A DNA stretch of 64,000 nucleotides from Hofstenia miamia (lineage: Eukaryota; Xenacoelomorpha; Acoela), in assembly GCA_004352715.1 (NCBI GenBank), contig SCFE01000004.1:2645908-2709907 (forward strand), read 5' to 3'. Below, piece after piece: positions 22,501 to 34,559 of the stretch; position 1 is the stretch's first letter, and every line of letters begins with the position of its first letter. A model generated the notes under the pieces. The model was not told the origin of the DNA. It saw only the letters and a program-made list of their open reading frames with translations, and searched no databases. The translations under genes and the position numbers were made by a program.

Positions 22501-24514
22501 TATAATTATATTGATAATCTAGCAGATTTTGGAATTATTTGGGTGGGGGTGCAGATAACGCAAAAATACAGGAAGAATTATTTTACAAAGGTAAATTTTG
22601 TGTGAGAAACTAAATGATGTATTTAGTAAAGTACCATAGGGCAATAGCAAAATATTTATAGGAAATTAAAAAACTAAGAACTGAAATGTCTCGCTCTTCC
22701 ATTCTTCCACACCCATCATAAAAACTTGCATATGCAATTGAAAAAATACAGACTCCTTCTAAATGAATATGTAGTATATGCTGGATATAGAGATGATTCA
22801 TGTCTGCAAGTCCACTCGTAGATTCTATTTTTTAAATACATTATTTCCAAAGAGTAAATTTGAGTACAGATTTCAACATCTAAGTCACATATTCGTAGCT
22901 ATATTCTAATTTTAAACAATTGGAAAACAAAAGTAACCTCATCAATATGTGAATTTTAACGAATCACCTATCCACCCGAACCCGTGTCTATATGTGTATA
23001 ACTATGCATTACAAATTAAATCCTTCTTCAATCTAAAATCCTAAAGCAATAATTCGCCACATCATAGCGAACAATTTGTTTTAAAAAAAGTTAAAATGGA
23101 ACTGTATTTTAATCAGTTGTATGTCTTCTTAATACAGTTTAACATGTGCATCTAATAATAAACACATCGTTGGCGAAATTTGCACTTTGTCTGAATTACT
23201 ATTGACAAACAAACATTTGGCAATTATTTATTTGACGTTCAGCATCAAAAAATAATTACAGCATAGCGAAAGACGTCATTTTGAATTCATCAATTTTCTC
23301 GAAAGCTGAGATAAATATAGATTTTGTAATATATAGGCTATTTGAAATCATTCGGAAGGTTCATGCGACTAATTAAAATTACGTATTCTTTAGTTAAGTT
23401 AGCCTTAAAAAGAAATAGTGATAACTTTTAAAGTGTTAACTCTTAACGGGTTGGGAAAACACTTCTTTGTTAAGCAACACCTGTTTGTTTCGGTTTCAGT
23501 TGATTACATAAGCTGTCAATTATTTGCAAATATATTTCTGCTCCTAATTGCTGCTTCTAAACAATAATTAACTTAACTGTCAGATTCAAAGACGTCAATT
23601 TCTCAACTGTGCTAAATTCAGTGGGCTGGAACAGTAGGTGATTGCTTTGACGTGCGTTTTCTGCTCCCGTAATTGATAATGAAATCATAGACTAATTTGT
23701 TTATGCTGTTTTCATTTGTTTAATTGACATTTTAATTGTAAATTTGAGACAATTTTAAAACTGTGTAATTAAGTTTTTAAGTTTATAATTTTTACAATAC
23801 AATGAATTTATATCAGTGAAATATGTATCATACATCTTGATTGCCTAATTTTTAATTTTTTCCTAACCGCCAAAATTGGACTTTTAAGTCAACAATATGG
23901 TACATCTCATATGTTTCTGGGTGACCAATAAAGTTTCAATATTCATTACTGCAAAGTTTGCATCAATAGCTTATGAGAATCAAATAAGATCTCAATATAG
24001 CTGGATTCATTTTACTTGAAACTGAACTTTTCCTGTTTGATGAGAACTGTTTGTCAGTGATTTGGATAATTAAAATTATTTAGTTAAGTTAACAATCGAT
24101 TTGAATTAATCAGGTCCATAAAAAGTGCAAACACAGATAAATAAATCTCTCTTTTCTAGTACAATAACTTTGAATTAAAGCGTAGAACACTTAAAAATGA
24201 AAAATAATGATAATATAATTAAACTTACATACAAATGTTAAGCACAGCTTTGTATTATAACAACGAATTACTAATGCTTGTATTAAACGAAATGTTTTAA
24301 ATAAAGTTTAAATTAATTTATGCATAATAGACAGTTTTGTAAGACGGCCCTTGAAAGTGGGATCAAAAAAAAACAAAACACGGAAAGGGACAAAGCCGGG
24401 AACAATACCAATTCGATTTAATATTTGCAATTATACTCTATTTATTACATAACATTATTTTTGCTATTACATAACATGAATACTTGAAAAACTAACATAT
24501 CTTCATTTAGTTTA

Positions 24515-24549
24515 GGGGTGTATCCAGAACTATTAATTGGGAGGGGGCG
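24515..24549. mobile_element. MITE end fragment (GGCGTAGCCAG family)
   Basis: GGGGTGTATCCAGAAC followed by AATTGGGAGGGGGC aligns with the left end at 19101-19131 (GGGCGTAGCCAGGAT, then GAATTGGAGAGGC). No matching right end was found downstream, so this is a solo end or a decayed copy. Confidence 0.45.
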
Positions 24550-27008
24550 TCCGAAACTTCTCGTTTTGGCATAAATTAAAAAATGATGCCCATATTTCTT
24601 GGTTCATTAAATATCATGAGTATAAATCTTTATTTCACTTTTTTCATATTAAATAGCGGGTTATATTCTACAGTTCAAAATTTACCCTTACGCCTATTGA
24701 ATAATTGGCCTAGGAATGAGGACATCTTTGTAGGTTTTCCCCGACTGGGGCTATAGGCCTTATAGGGTTTCTATATGGAATATTATACAGTCTAATCCAG
24801 TTCTATAGATGCCGTTTATCGAGTCTGCGCCGCCAATATTAGTCTAGGCCTCAGAATGCAAAAACTTTGAAAAACATGTCCTAATTCAAAATAGACAAAA
24901 TTGAAAAAAAAAATTTTTGATTCTGTACTATGAGCAACAAAAATGAATAGTCCAAAGGTCAATATTTAATAACATTCACAAAAAATTAACGCTGTTCAAA
25001 ATTTAAAGAATCACGTGGAATCTATTAATTCAATAATGAAAATGTACTGAGCGAACTTATGACATAATCTTTATCAGAATGATCGAATTTCAGGTGGTGA
25101 TTGTTTTGTGATTTTAACACCTGCCTGTCATTCCTCGCTTCAGTAATATGTTGACTCCCACAATTTCCGACAAAAGATGCTTGGGCGTCAATGCTATGCT
25201 GGTTAAATCATTATGTAAACAATTTACAACGTCACTTGAAAACATAGATTCAAATCAAATACATATAACAATATATGCAGCTGCTTATAAAGAGTATGTG
25301 TGCAGTTAAAAAATTTTTACATCTATACAACCAAACCAATGTTCAATATCCCTTTGTAAACAAACTATCTTTACCAATTCTTGTTGATAATCCTTGAAAT
25401 GTTCTTGTTTGTCACGAGTAGAATTGCAATTTCACATTGAAACATTGATGATTACACGAATGCGAGAGTCAATCTATTAATTAATTAAATACATAAGCAT
25501 CGTGTTTAATGAAATCCGAATTCCTAATATCATTTTAGATGCTAAGAAAAACATGGCCATGTGTTCAAATTATACAAATAACTTGATTTAAGGCAAAATA
25601 GAGTTGGCAAAACAACAGTTAATACAGTTTTCGGGGTTATTCGCATATGATCGTTTATCGATGCCACTCTGTTACAATAAACTTCAAAATGTTGAGACCA
25701 TTTATTCAAAAAGGTTCTGCCAATGTTGTTTAATAAGCCTATAAATACTTAAAATCCTGATAAAATATAGTTTTGCAAGTATTCTTATTTAAGTAAGGAA
25801 AACGCATTAAGTACTTATGTAGCACTTGTTTCAATCAGCAAACTTTTACAACTTATAGTTCCTTACAAAATTGAATAAATACAACAGCTAAACATGCATT
25901 TAAACAAAATACTGCAACTGGTAAAAATTAAACAAAAACTGCTCAGCCTAGATTCAAATCAATTTCCCAAACACCCAACCCACTCCAAGTCAAAAATAAC
26001 ACAAATGTAATGAATACTGAATAATTAATGCGCATTCGGGCGAATCATGTGTGCTCCACTTTAAAGGATCTAAGTTATACCAAGACATACATAAAAATTA
26101 TTAATTCTTGTTAACGTGTCCAAATTTCAAGACTTCTTCCATCTTGCTGTCATATATAGTGTAAATGATAAATATAAAATCGTATCTCTTCGGATTTTTA
26201 CTGCCCATAGCTACTTAAGCAACAACAATCAAAGACAAGGTTTGCAGTAGTTATTGGCGTGAAGGCAGGTACCACGCCTTCAGAAACATTCAAAGATTCA
26301 GACACAATGTAGCAATATAAATTATAAAACAGTTAATAGCAAAGAGAAAGTTTTTGACAATTTCAAAAGAGGGATGAAATTACAACATTTTAAAAGGGCA
26401 AAAGAGAACAACAACTTTTCTAAATCAGGATTTCTGAAAATTATGTTTATTCTAACAATATTTAGAGAAACGAAACAGAGAAACAATAGTGGAAGAGATC
26501 AAAACATTTCTTAAGCAACGACATGATGCAGTTCTTCAACAAATATTACAATACACATTTTCGTGCAGAAGCTTTTTACGTTGTTATTTAAACGTCATAT
26601 AATGTAATGAACGGAATTCGCGATATTTCGGTTCATAAATTGAAGATTTTAAATATAAACAACGGAAATGTGTGACGAATAGGAAGATTAATCCATTGAG
26701 AACAATCTAAACAAATCAACACAAAACTCTATGGCAAACTGTACAAAATTCAGCTTCAAAGGAACAACCAATTCACGTACATGTCATTCAAAATCGAAAT
26801 TGAAATCATCACTACTGTATTAATTCCAAACTACAATGAATTTGGAAATTTGTAAAAGTTTGCAATTCTAAGTATAAAAAATTATAGAACAGGATGCAAA
26901 ATTCAACAGAAAATGTATTATAGTTGCGTTATACCAAAGTATTCTAACAGTGTTAAACATGTATTGATTTACAAACACATGAACTTGGGAAAATATTAAA
27001 CATTTTAG

Positions 27009-27032
27009 TATATATATATATATATATATATA
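27009..27032. repeat. (TA)n microsatellite, 24 bp
   Basis: Uninterrupted alternating TA. Confidence 0.9.
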
Positions 27033-27684
27033 ATCTTTCTCTATAGTTAAGTAAAGTTTACGGTCCCGTTAAAATTATATCAAAAATCAGAAGACAACCT
27101 CTAAAGTTAACTTTTCTATAGTTAACATTAATAGTTAAGTTAATTTATTAGTCCCGTGACACAATTTACTTCCCTAATATTAACGTTTTATAAAATTGCT
27201 CCAAAACAAACCAGCATCAGTCCAGTTTTTGCACAACCTAAATAAATTTCATTTTTACATAGATTCAAGTAATTGTTGCAGCATTCTAAAACTTTTGCAG
27301 GAATATATTCAGTTGTCTCGAAAATATTACCAATTAAATTTTCCTAAAATCCCCTTATATAGACTGAATTTACACCAAAATTTGTGATATAATAGGATTT
27401 TTACAAATTTTACCTTTTAATATTTCCAAATCTTCTGAAAAATTCGTACACAAAATTAATAATAAACTAAATTTTTGAACCTTAGTTAGATTTTTTTACT
27501 ATAATTTATATAGCATGTATATTCAAGAAGCTGGTTTTTAGTTTGCTCCTTCACAGGGGCATGGGATGAAAACATTATTTCTGATTAAATAATTACATGA
27601 AACTTTGAATTCACAATGCTAAAATTCAGCCTAGTGTTAAAAATCAAAGTTATAATTTTAATCGCTGCGGAAATCAATTGTGAA

Positions 27685-27706
27685 GATAAGTGTTGCAACA
27701 CTTATC
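27685..27706. repeat. Perfect 22-bp palindrome beside (TA)n and a gap
   Basis: GATAAGTGTTG is followed directly by its own reverse complement, with no spacer. It lies 14 bp before a (TA)n that runs into the 1-kb gap, so it may be the edge of an inverted-repeat element hidden in the gap. Confidence 0.8.
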
Positions 27707-27734
27707 GCCGGTACTGTATTTATATATATATATA

Positions 27735-28734
27735 NNNNNNNNNNNNNNNNNNNNNNNNNNNNNNNNNNNNNNNNNNNNNNNNNNNNNNNNNNNNNNNNNN
27801 NNNNNNNNNNNNNNNNNNNNNNNNNNNNNNNNNNNNNNNNNNNNNNNNNNNNNNNNNNNNNNNNNNNNNNNNNNNNNNNNNNNNNNNNNNNNNNNNNNNN
27901 NNNNNNNNNNNNNNNNNNNNNNNNNNNNNNNNNNNNNNNNNNNNNNNNNNNNNNNNNNNNNNNNNNNNNNNNNNNNNNNNNNNNNNNNNNNNNNNNNNNN
28001 NNNNNNNNNNNNNNNNNNNNNNNNNNNNNNNNNNNNNNNNNNNNNNNNNNNNNNNNNNNNNNNNNNNNNNNNNNNNNNNNNNNNNNNNNNNNNNNNNNNN
28101 NNNNNNNNNNNNNNNNNNNNNNNNNNNNNNNNNNNNNNNNNNNNNNNNNNNNNNNNNNNNNNNNNNNNNNNNNNNNNNNNNNNNNNNNNNNNNNNNNNNN
28201 NNNNNNNNNNNNNNNNNNNNNNNNNNNNNNNNNNNNNNNNNNNNNNNNNNNNNNNNNNNNNNNNNNNNNNNNNNNNNNNNNNNNNNNNNNNNNNNNNNNN
28301 NNNNNNNNNNNNNNNNNNNNNNNNNNNNNNNNNNNNNNNNNNNNNNNNNNNNNNNNNNNNNNNNNNNNNNNNNNNNNNNNNNNNNNNNNNNNNNNNNNNN
28401 NNNNNNNNNNNNNNNNNNNNNNNNNNNNNNNNNNNNNNNNNNNNNNNNNNNNNNNNNNNNNNNNNNNNNNNNNNNNNNNNNNNNNNNNNNNNNNNNNNNN
28501 NNNNNNNNNNNNNNNNNNNNNNNNNNNNNNNNNNNNNNNNNNNNNNNNNNNNNNNNNNNNNNNNNNNNNNNNNNNNNNNNNNNNNNNNNNNNNNNNNNNN
28601 NNNNNNNNNNNNNNNNNNNNNNNNNNNNNNNNNNNNNNNNNNNNNNNNNNNNNNNNNNNNNNNNNNNNNNNNNNNNNNNNNNNNNNNNNNNNNNNNNNNN
28701 NNNNNNNNNNNNNNNNNNNNNNNNNNNNNNNNNN
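27735..28734. other. Assembly gap, exactly 1000 N
   Basis: The round length suggests a placeholder. (TA)n lies on its left edge. On its right edge, the C-terminal coding end of an R2-type LINE on the minus strand runs into it. Confidence 0.99.
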
Positions 28735-29146
28735 CCAGTTCCCAGGGAGTCTGAGAGCTTTCCTCAGGACTCTAGCTGTTCCTAACAATGCTGCCTTCTG
28801 TGCTACTGCTCCTCCCCACTTTGGTACTCCCAGCTCCTCCAAGTATCTCTTATGCTTCTTACTCACTGCTCCTAGTGCTCCTACTACTACTGGGACTACT
28901 TCAACTTTCTTTAACTTCCACAGCCTTTCTATTTCCTCTGCTAACTCTCTGTACTTGTCTATCTTCTCTTTCTCCTTGCTTTCTACATTCCTGTCCTTTG
29001 GTACTGCTATGTCTATTACTGTTCCTAATCTTTTCTCTTTGTCTACCACTACTATGTCTGGCCTCCGTGCTTCTATCACTTTGCTCGTCTGTATGTTGAA
29101 ATCCCACAGTATCTTAACCTTCTCATTTTCTATGACGCCCTGTGGC

Positions 29147-29148
<2 letters not shown>
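28735..29148 (-). mobile_element. R2-type LINE, C-terminal endonuclease fragment, copy B (open frame)
   Basis: The minus strand is open from the (AAT)n into the gap, coding about 137 residues after the repeat: ENEKVKILWDF, then EARRPDIVVVD and VIDIAVP, KYRELAEEI, PVVVGALGAV and LLGTARVLRKAL. The R-PD-X14-D arrangement (RPD, then 14 residues, then D of VIDIAVP) fits the restriction-like endonuclease signature of R2-type non-LTR retrotransposons. That domain nicks target DNA to prime reverse transcription. No reverse transcriptase domain is present. The fragment begins directly after (AAT)13, which reads as in-frame poly-Asn, and its 3' end is lost in the gap. No frameshift or stop is seen, so it is the youngest of the three copies in the window. 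Confidence 0.85.

Positions 29149-29187
<39 letters not shown>
29149..29187. repeat. (ATT)13 microsatellite
   Basis: Thirteen uninterrupted units abut the LINE fragment. On the minus strand they read AAT codons in frame with the endonuclease sequence. Confidence 0.95.
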
Positions 29188-29189
<2 letters not shown>

Positions 29190-30081
29190 TTTTTTATTTC
29201 AAAGTTGTGTATCATAGTAAAATTTAAACTCTGAACTCGTTAACTTTGTTATAAATATACCACCATAGTTCTAATAAATAATTTAAATTTCAAAAAGATA
29301 TTTATTGGCAGCAGATTTCAGTGATCATGACGTTTTGACTGTGGACAAGTATTTTTGTATTAGTTATAAAAAAATCTCTTTTAGATATGCGATCTTAAAA
29401 TATCTTTTAACCATTGTAAGAGCGATAAAGTTCTTAATAAATCAAGGCTGATTGATGAAGACATATTGTATGAGATTATTAGTTTGACTAATTGAATTAA
29501 TTATTAGTGCACCTCCTTCATATCACTATTAGACAGTTTGATTGAATGAAATCAATACACCTAAATATAGAAAAGGTCTATCAATTACTTTCCAAATTGA
29601 AACAGACAATTTATTCAATCCTCTAACCCAATCTTTTTAATACCATGCACTTATATTGGTCTTTCAATATATATTATTAATTAAGTATAATTAACCCTAT
29701 TGCTATGCATGCGAGTGTAACTTTATTTTTCTTTATTAAAATTAGTTTGACAGCAAATTTTAGGAGGTTACTTTTCAGGAACTACGAAAAAAAATATTGA
29801 AGCCATATTTCATCTGAAACCTACAATTGAGGGTGCTCATTTTTTCATGCTTCGCATCCACTTAGTTAACGTAAGTTTGACGAGTCAGTGGATGCGGATA
29901 AATGACGATTTCTTAATTTTTTTCTCAATGCTAATTGGTTGATCATCGATGAAGTTTATAATAATAGACATTGGTAAACAACCCTATTCTAAATTGAGCT
30001 TAAAATTAGTTAAAGATCATATTTCTTGCGCTGAGGTCAGGTTCATGTATGAGGCAGATGGGTCCAAAATTAATTAGTTGC

Positions 30082-30104
30082 TATATATATATATATATAT
30101 ATAT
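30082..30104. repeat. (TA)n at the left border of the Penelope-like inverted repeat
   Basis: Alternating TA, 23 bp, about 28 bp outside the left arm. Confidence 0.9.
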
Positions 30105-30132
30105 GTGTAAGCAAACTGAGCTTTCTAATATT

Positions 30133-30373
30133 ATTTGAATGTGACGACAGTCTTAAATATCGATTTCGATGTGTTACCATCATCGTCAGTTTACAAAATA
30201 TGCGGTAAATAAATTTACAATAAACTACACTAAATATAAATGATCTTATTACATACACTTAGAATAAATTTAAGGTCATCATGCTTTGTTGTCGATTTAA
30301 TAATTTACCCTTTGTTGTTTCTTTTATATATATTGCCTCTGCTATTTTCGGATGTTTAGTTCTTAGTTAAATT
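30133..30373. repeat. Large inverted repeat, left arm (241 bp)
   Basis: This arm is the reverse complement of 30495-30725 over its whole length. I see a 10-bp insertion (near 30210) and few mismatches. It corresponds to the C-terminal codons and 3' untranslated part of the Penelope-like relic, in opposite orientation. Confidence 0.95.
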
Positions 30374-30420
30374 CTAAATTGATCTACTTTAAATTTGAGA
30401 TTGCGATAAATCCTATATCG

Positions 30421-30549
30421 GTGAAAATAAGGGGCATTTGAAAATTAGATCTAATTGACACCCATCACCATTAAACTAAGGAAGATCCATTTAAAATTTT
30501 ACTAAGAACTAAACATCCGAAAATAGCAGAGGCAATATATATAAAAGAA
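30421..30549 (+). mobile_element. Penelope-like element relic: C-terminus of the GIY-YIG domain
   Basis: In the frame starting at 30481 the plus strand reads EDPFKILL, then HPKIAEAIYIKE, a KGKYLIQQQ stretch and a C-terminal TLNLF followed by TAA at 30547-30549. The pattern I-x-EAI-x-I...K-x-x-L-x-x-Q...L-x-LF-stop matches the end of Penelope-like retroelement proteins, whose C-terminus is a GIY-YIG endonuclease (EAI-I...KP-LN-Q). Upstream in the same frame an IDTHHH string fits the usual DTGH region but is surrounded by stops (30439-30441 and 30472-30474), so the copy is dead. The catalytic GIY-YIG core and reverse transcriptase are absent. The identification rests on a short match. Confidence 0.5.
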
Positions 30550-30725
30550 ACAACAAAGGGTAAATATTTAATTCAACAACAAAGCATGATGACCTTAAAT
30601 TTATTCTAAGTGTATGTAATAAGATCATTTATATTTAGTGTAGTTTATTTACCGCATATTTTGTAAACTGACGATGATGGTAACACATCGAAATCGATAT
30701 TTAAGACTGTCGTCACATTCAAATA
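30495..30725. repeat. Large inverted repeat, right arm (231 bp)
   Basis: It pairs with 30133-30373. The two arms are separated by about 121 bp, so a single strand could fold into a hairpin with a stem of about 230 bp. (TA)n follows directly at 30723-30747. Confidence 0.95.
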
Positions 30726-30747
30726 TATATATATATATATATATATA

Positions 30748-32137
30748 AAGAATTTCAAAGTCCGGATTTTAGAATTTTATTAAAAGGTTTACTTAATTTT
30801 GGAAAAATATAGGTTATACAGTTGGACCATTTAACCAGATTGTTTAATGGGATTGATAATGGAATGGGCTTGAGAAGCAAATCCAATTGAATTATTTGGA
30901 GATGTAATCAATCAATTCTGGCTCTCAGAACTTACAAGTAACCAATATTCGCAATGTCCGTAAGTTTTATTGAATCATGCCAGAGCAGTATTTTGGTGGC
31001 TGTTTGACCTACTTTCTAATAGTGAAAGCTATTGCATCATTGCAGATATGAGTTAGTTGTTGTATAAAAGCAGTTTTCGAAAATTAAATTAGTAAAGAAA
31101 CTCATTAAATCCCATTGAAAATTACACCTAGTCAAGGCAACACCATTTTTAAGAAAATTATTTTGAAATTTCCACGCGAGCAGTTCCTTTTAACATCGTA
31201 CTTGTAGCTGACAAGTGCTTTATGATATCTAATACTCTACAGACTGCTAGCTATTAGGGAAGATTTGTTATCGATTATTAAAAAAATCACAAAAATAAAC
31301 CTCTTTTCAGTTTTTTCATTATGACAACGACTGCAGCTAAGTAGTTCTTAAAAGATTGCATACGCTATTTAAAGTGCTAACAGCACTCCAAAATATTTTC
31401 TTACTTTATTTAAACTTCAATCTTAGTTTTCTTATATTGTAGAAATCCAAGTACATACGTTCATACAACAATCTAAGTTTTGAGTGCATTTAGCATGACA
31501 AATCTCCAAAGTATATTTTTAATACATAGTTCTGAAACCAACAGCTTTTTTACAATTCAGGGAATTCTGCAATTCTAGTTTCTTTGCACAAATAGTTTTG
31601 AGATTTTAAGGAAATTGAAAAAAATCAATTAGTTTTTAGGAAATTTATTAATAAGTAATTCACATACATATATATATATATATGTATATGTATTGGCGTT
31701 AGTAAATGTATATTTTCGTACTTTCGTTATTAATGTTTTTAGAGAAAAAATGGACATTTATCTAAAAATATGACAATAATGGATGTTGAATAACAGCCCA
31801 TTATTGCCTTTACCTTCAAAAATCATAAGTAGTTTAAATGAGACACTGAAGTATTGTCTTTTAGCATCTAGGTGCTTTAGGCAGAAGTCATTAAATGAGT
31901 GCAATACCTATCCCAAGAGTTTAATGCTTTGTTAACGTAGGTTAAACTTCACTATCAAAACTGCATTTATCTATCGTTTTACTTTTTAAGAAGATAATGC
32001 GATATAAAATACTTAATCTAGAACAGTTGACTTAAGTAATTGTACATGCAATTCATTTCATTTTTTAATGCAGACGAAAGGCGCATGCATAATTCACGTT
32101 GACAGAGTTTACGAGATTCAATGTCTAAAATATCTTT
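30748..32137. other. AT-rich non-coding DNA
   Basis: No gene or transposon is recognised. A short (TA)n lies near 31672-31690. Confidence 0.55.
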
Positions 32138-32159
32138 ATGTATAAGTTAATTATTGATA

Positions 32160-32560
32160 ATCTCTGCCAATTTGGACACTGGCAATTCAAATACTCAACC
32201 GAAATGGGCGCCGTCACAGTTCAGCTTGGCGGCGGATTGGCTTTTCAGTGTATCGGCGGCGGTATGAATTTACACAGGAAAGAATTTTTCATGTTGCCTC
32301 ATAATGTCATTGCTGTGATCGGGGTGAAATTTTCCAAATCAGAAACCTTCGACCCAACCCGAGTCCAACCCGTTTTATAACTATGCATTATGTGAATGTA
32401 GGGAACAGACCATTAAGCCGTATTTGGAATCAGTGGTTCATGACATTTCAAATAATCAATGATTTTCGAATTTTCCCACAGCATGCATTTTCGGAGAGCT
32501 CATGCAAATTCCAATATCTATTTGTTACGTGATTGATGCAATTTATTGCAGTTTTGTAAT
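32160..32560. promoter_or_regulatory. GC-richer island with an 80-codon frame; candidate conserved element
   Basis: The sequence around 32200-32360 is markedly GC-richer (repeated GGCGGCGG-type blocks) than its surroundings. The frame from 32138 gives 80 residues without any domain I recognise, so I do not call it a gene. Octamer-like ATGCAAAT lies near 32503. It could be a distal enhancer of the NET gene or a short unknown exon. Confidence 0.25.
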
Positions 32561-33905
32561 CTGAAGGTATCGTAAATAAAAAATTGTTGAAATTATTTGG
32601 GAGCAATATTCATGTTTAAATGTGGAATTTTTGGTCAATTGAATAACCTAGTGGGTTTCACGTATTGTTTTAGAAGGGAATGATATTGATATTAATAATA
32701 ATACGAAAAATTTATAGAATAAATTACTCATAAATTGCCAGGATTTGTATGCCCCTGCGTCCCTGAATTAATCCGAATATTCAATGCAATTCATCTCATT
32801 TCAAAACGTTTATTTTTGAAATTAAAATTGTTCAAGCAATACTTTAAATAGCCACGGCATCGGAAACGCTATTATGTCAGAAAGTTTTCGAACACAACCA
32901 AACCCAAAGACCTTATTTGTATACAGTCGGTAATCTGAATTATTTTTTTAAACGTGCATAAATTTTTAAATTTTACATATTTTTCGCAACCAATTCACGG
33001 AGACATTATTGGGATTTCTGCACACTTTAACGACCCTACTTGAACTTATTGAACCTCGAAAGGAAGCACCCTTAAATAAATGTCCAGCCGATTACATAAA
33101 AATTGTAAGGATGTTTACAATTATTATTGTTCTACTATCATTGGCTCACGGTTGATCAGGAGCAGCAATTAAATGTATCAAATGATTACAGCGACCTCTC
33201 ATTAACAACTAGCGAGGTGTGTCCAATATATTTCTTTCTTACTTCAGGTCATCTTGAATTCCAAGTATTATTAAACTGATCGTAGTATCATGTTTAAAGT
33301 GTTGAAGTAATATTTACAAATATTTAAAATTTATGAATTAGCACTTGATTGTTGTGGACCTACTAATATTGCTCATAGAGAATATCATGTCCAATCAGAT
33401 TTCAAGTTGAAGACCGAAAGTTCAATATTGTATGATGTTTTCAAGTACTATCATACCTTCTTTATTTTTCTAATAAATATTTTATCGTAGCCACCAAAAG
33501 TCACATGATATATTTGTGAAGTAATTTAGCAGCAAGTGGTTTTACCCAGATAATAATTCAATGCGTTTCCAATGATTTTCTTAATGAAAACACATTTTAT
33601 TATTAAATTTTGCTAAGTACTTTTGAATTGAAACTATTCGAGAATTGGCACATTGCATTACATGTGTTTCTGTTAATGGTAGAGTTGGAAACCGGCTGAA
33701 TTTTACGATCGGTGTAGGTCAGACCAAAAAATGGCGGATAAAAGTAAATGTATATAATATTGCTTGAAATGACCTGCCAACTGGCAGCCTTAATTAGAAT
33801 TGGGTTAGAAAAAATATGAGTTAAAAAATCTATATAGTCACATGTACGAAATTGAATTGTGTGACGTGTATTTTTTCACAATCAATTATGTTACAAAAAC
33901 AATTT

Positions 33906-33942
<37 letters not shown>

Positions 33943-34373
33943 TATCAGTGATAGTAATTCTTTTGAAAATTCGAAAACCAACTCAATATGGGCTAAGTAC
34001 AAGTTAAGTTATCCTCTGTATGTAAGTAAAACTCTACTTTAATGTCTGGTGAAAAAATCGTAAGTACACATGACCGGATATATGTATGTTACCCTAGAAA
34101 ATGAGTCTAAATATAATTTAACACTACTTTTACATTTTTCTCTACTATTAGCGAAGTCAGTTTTTTTCGAAATAATTGCTTTATAGCTGAATCGGAGGAA
34201 AAAATATTTTTGCATTTAGTCATTATTGATTTTTTTAAAGTTTTAAATTTAAATTGCAGCTCGAAAGCAATTTTTTTCTATTTATCAAAGCTTTCATTTG
34301 CAAAATCATGAATGTATTTCTTAATCACCGATTGTTTTTCCTGTTCTTCTTCAAATGAATGTGTGAAATGATT
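32561..34373. other. AT-rich non-coding DNA
   Basis: No gene is recognised. A (TA)n lies at 33909-33938. Confidence 0.55.
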
Positions 34374-34381
34374 TTCAAAAT

Positions 34382-34559
34382 CGAGCACGGCTTTAGGCAC
34401 CAAATCTTCTAGACTTTTAGAAGGTCACATTTTATAATGTATAGTTTTCTCTTGGATTTATTTTTGTTTAAGTTACCATTTTATTTTTAAATTTTCTTGA
34501 CATAAAATTGAAAAGTCCCCCTCTCCCGCCGTTTTTTTAAAACCCTAAAGCCGCTCCTG
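34382..34559. mobile_element. hAT-type MITE, 178 bp
   Basis: The left end reads CGAGCACGGCTTTAGG. The right end, complemented, reads CAGGAGCGGCTTTAGG. The flanks TTCAAAAT (34374-34381) and TTGAAAAT (34560-34567) form an 8-bp duplication with one mismatch, as made by hAT transposases. The interior is non-coding. Confidence 0.65.

Larger units (their letters stand above)
19256..27007. other. 7.7-kb gene-free AT-rich stretch
   Basis: No coding region is recognised; frames of 60-70 codons are unlike any family I know. It contains a G/T-skewed telomere-like tract (22409-22500), a MITE-end-like sequence at about 24515-24550, and somewhat GC-richer patches at about 23450-23700 and 25080-25200. A small hairpin (TGAAGGC/GCCTTCA) lies near 26260. 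Confidence 0.55.

Noticed and set aside
27616-28785. Long reading frames crossing the 1-kb gap
   Set aside because: They consist almost entirely of N. Only the minus-strand LINE part right of the gap has real coding content.
28788-29099. Leu-rich plus-strand frame opposite the LINE fragment
   Set aside because: Antisense reading of the endonuclease frame; the minus strand carries the recognisable motifs.
30661-30715. Hammerhead-ribozyme-like core (CTGACGA ... GAAA) in the right arm of the Penelope-like inverted repeat
   Set aside because: Penelope-like repeats often carry hammerheads, and CTGACGA fits CUGANGA. However, helix II only pairs GATG/CATC with a mismatch at the core end, and no helix I pairs with the sequence after a UH site. 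At best it is a decayed copy. A covariance-model search would settle it.
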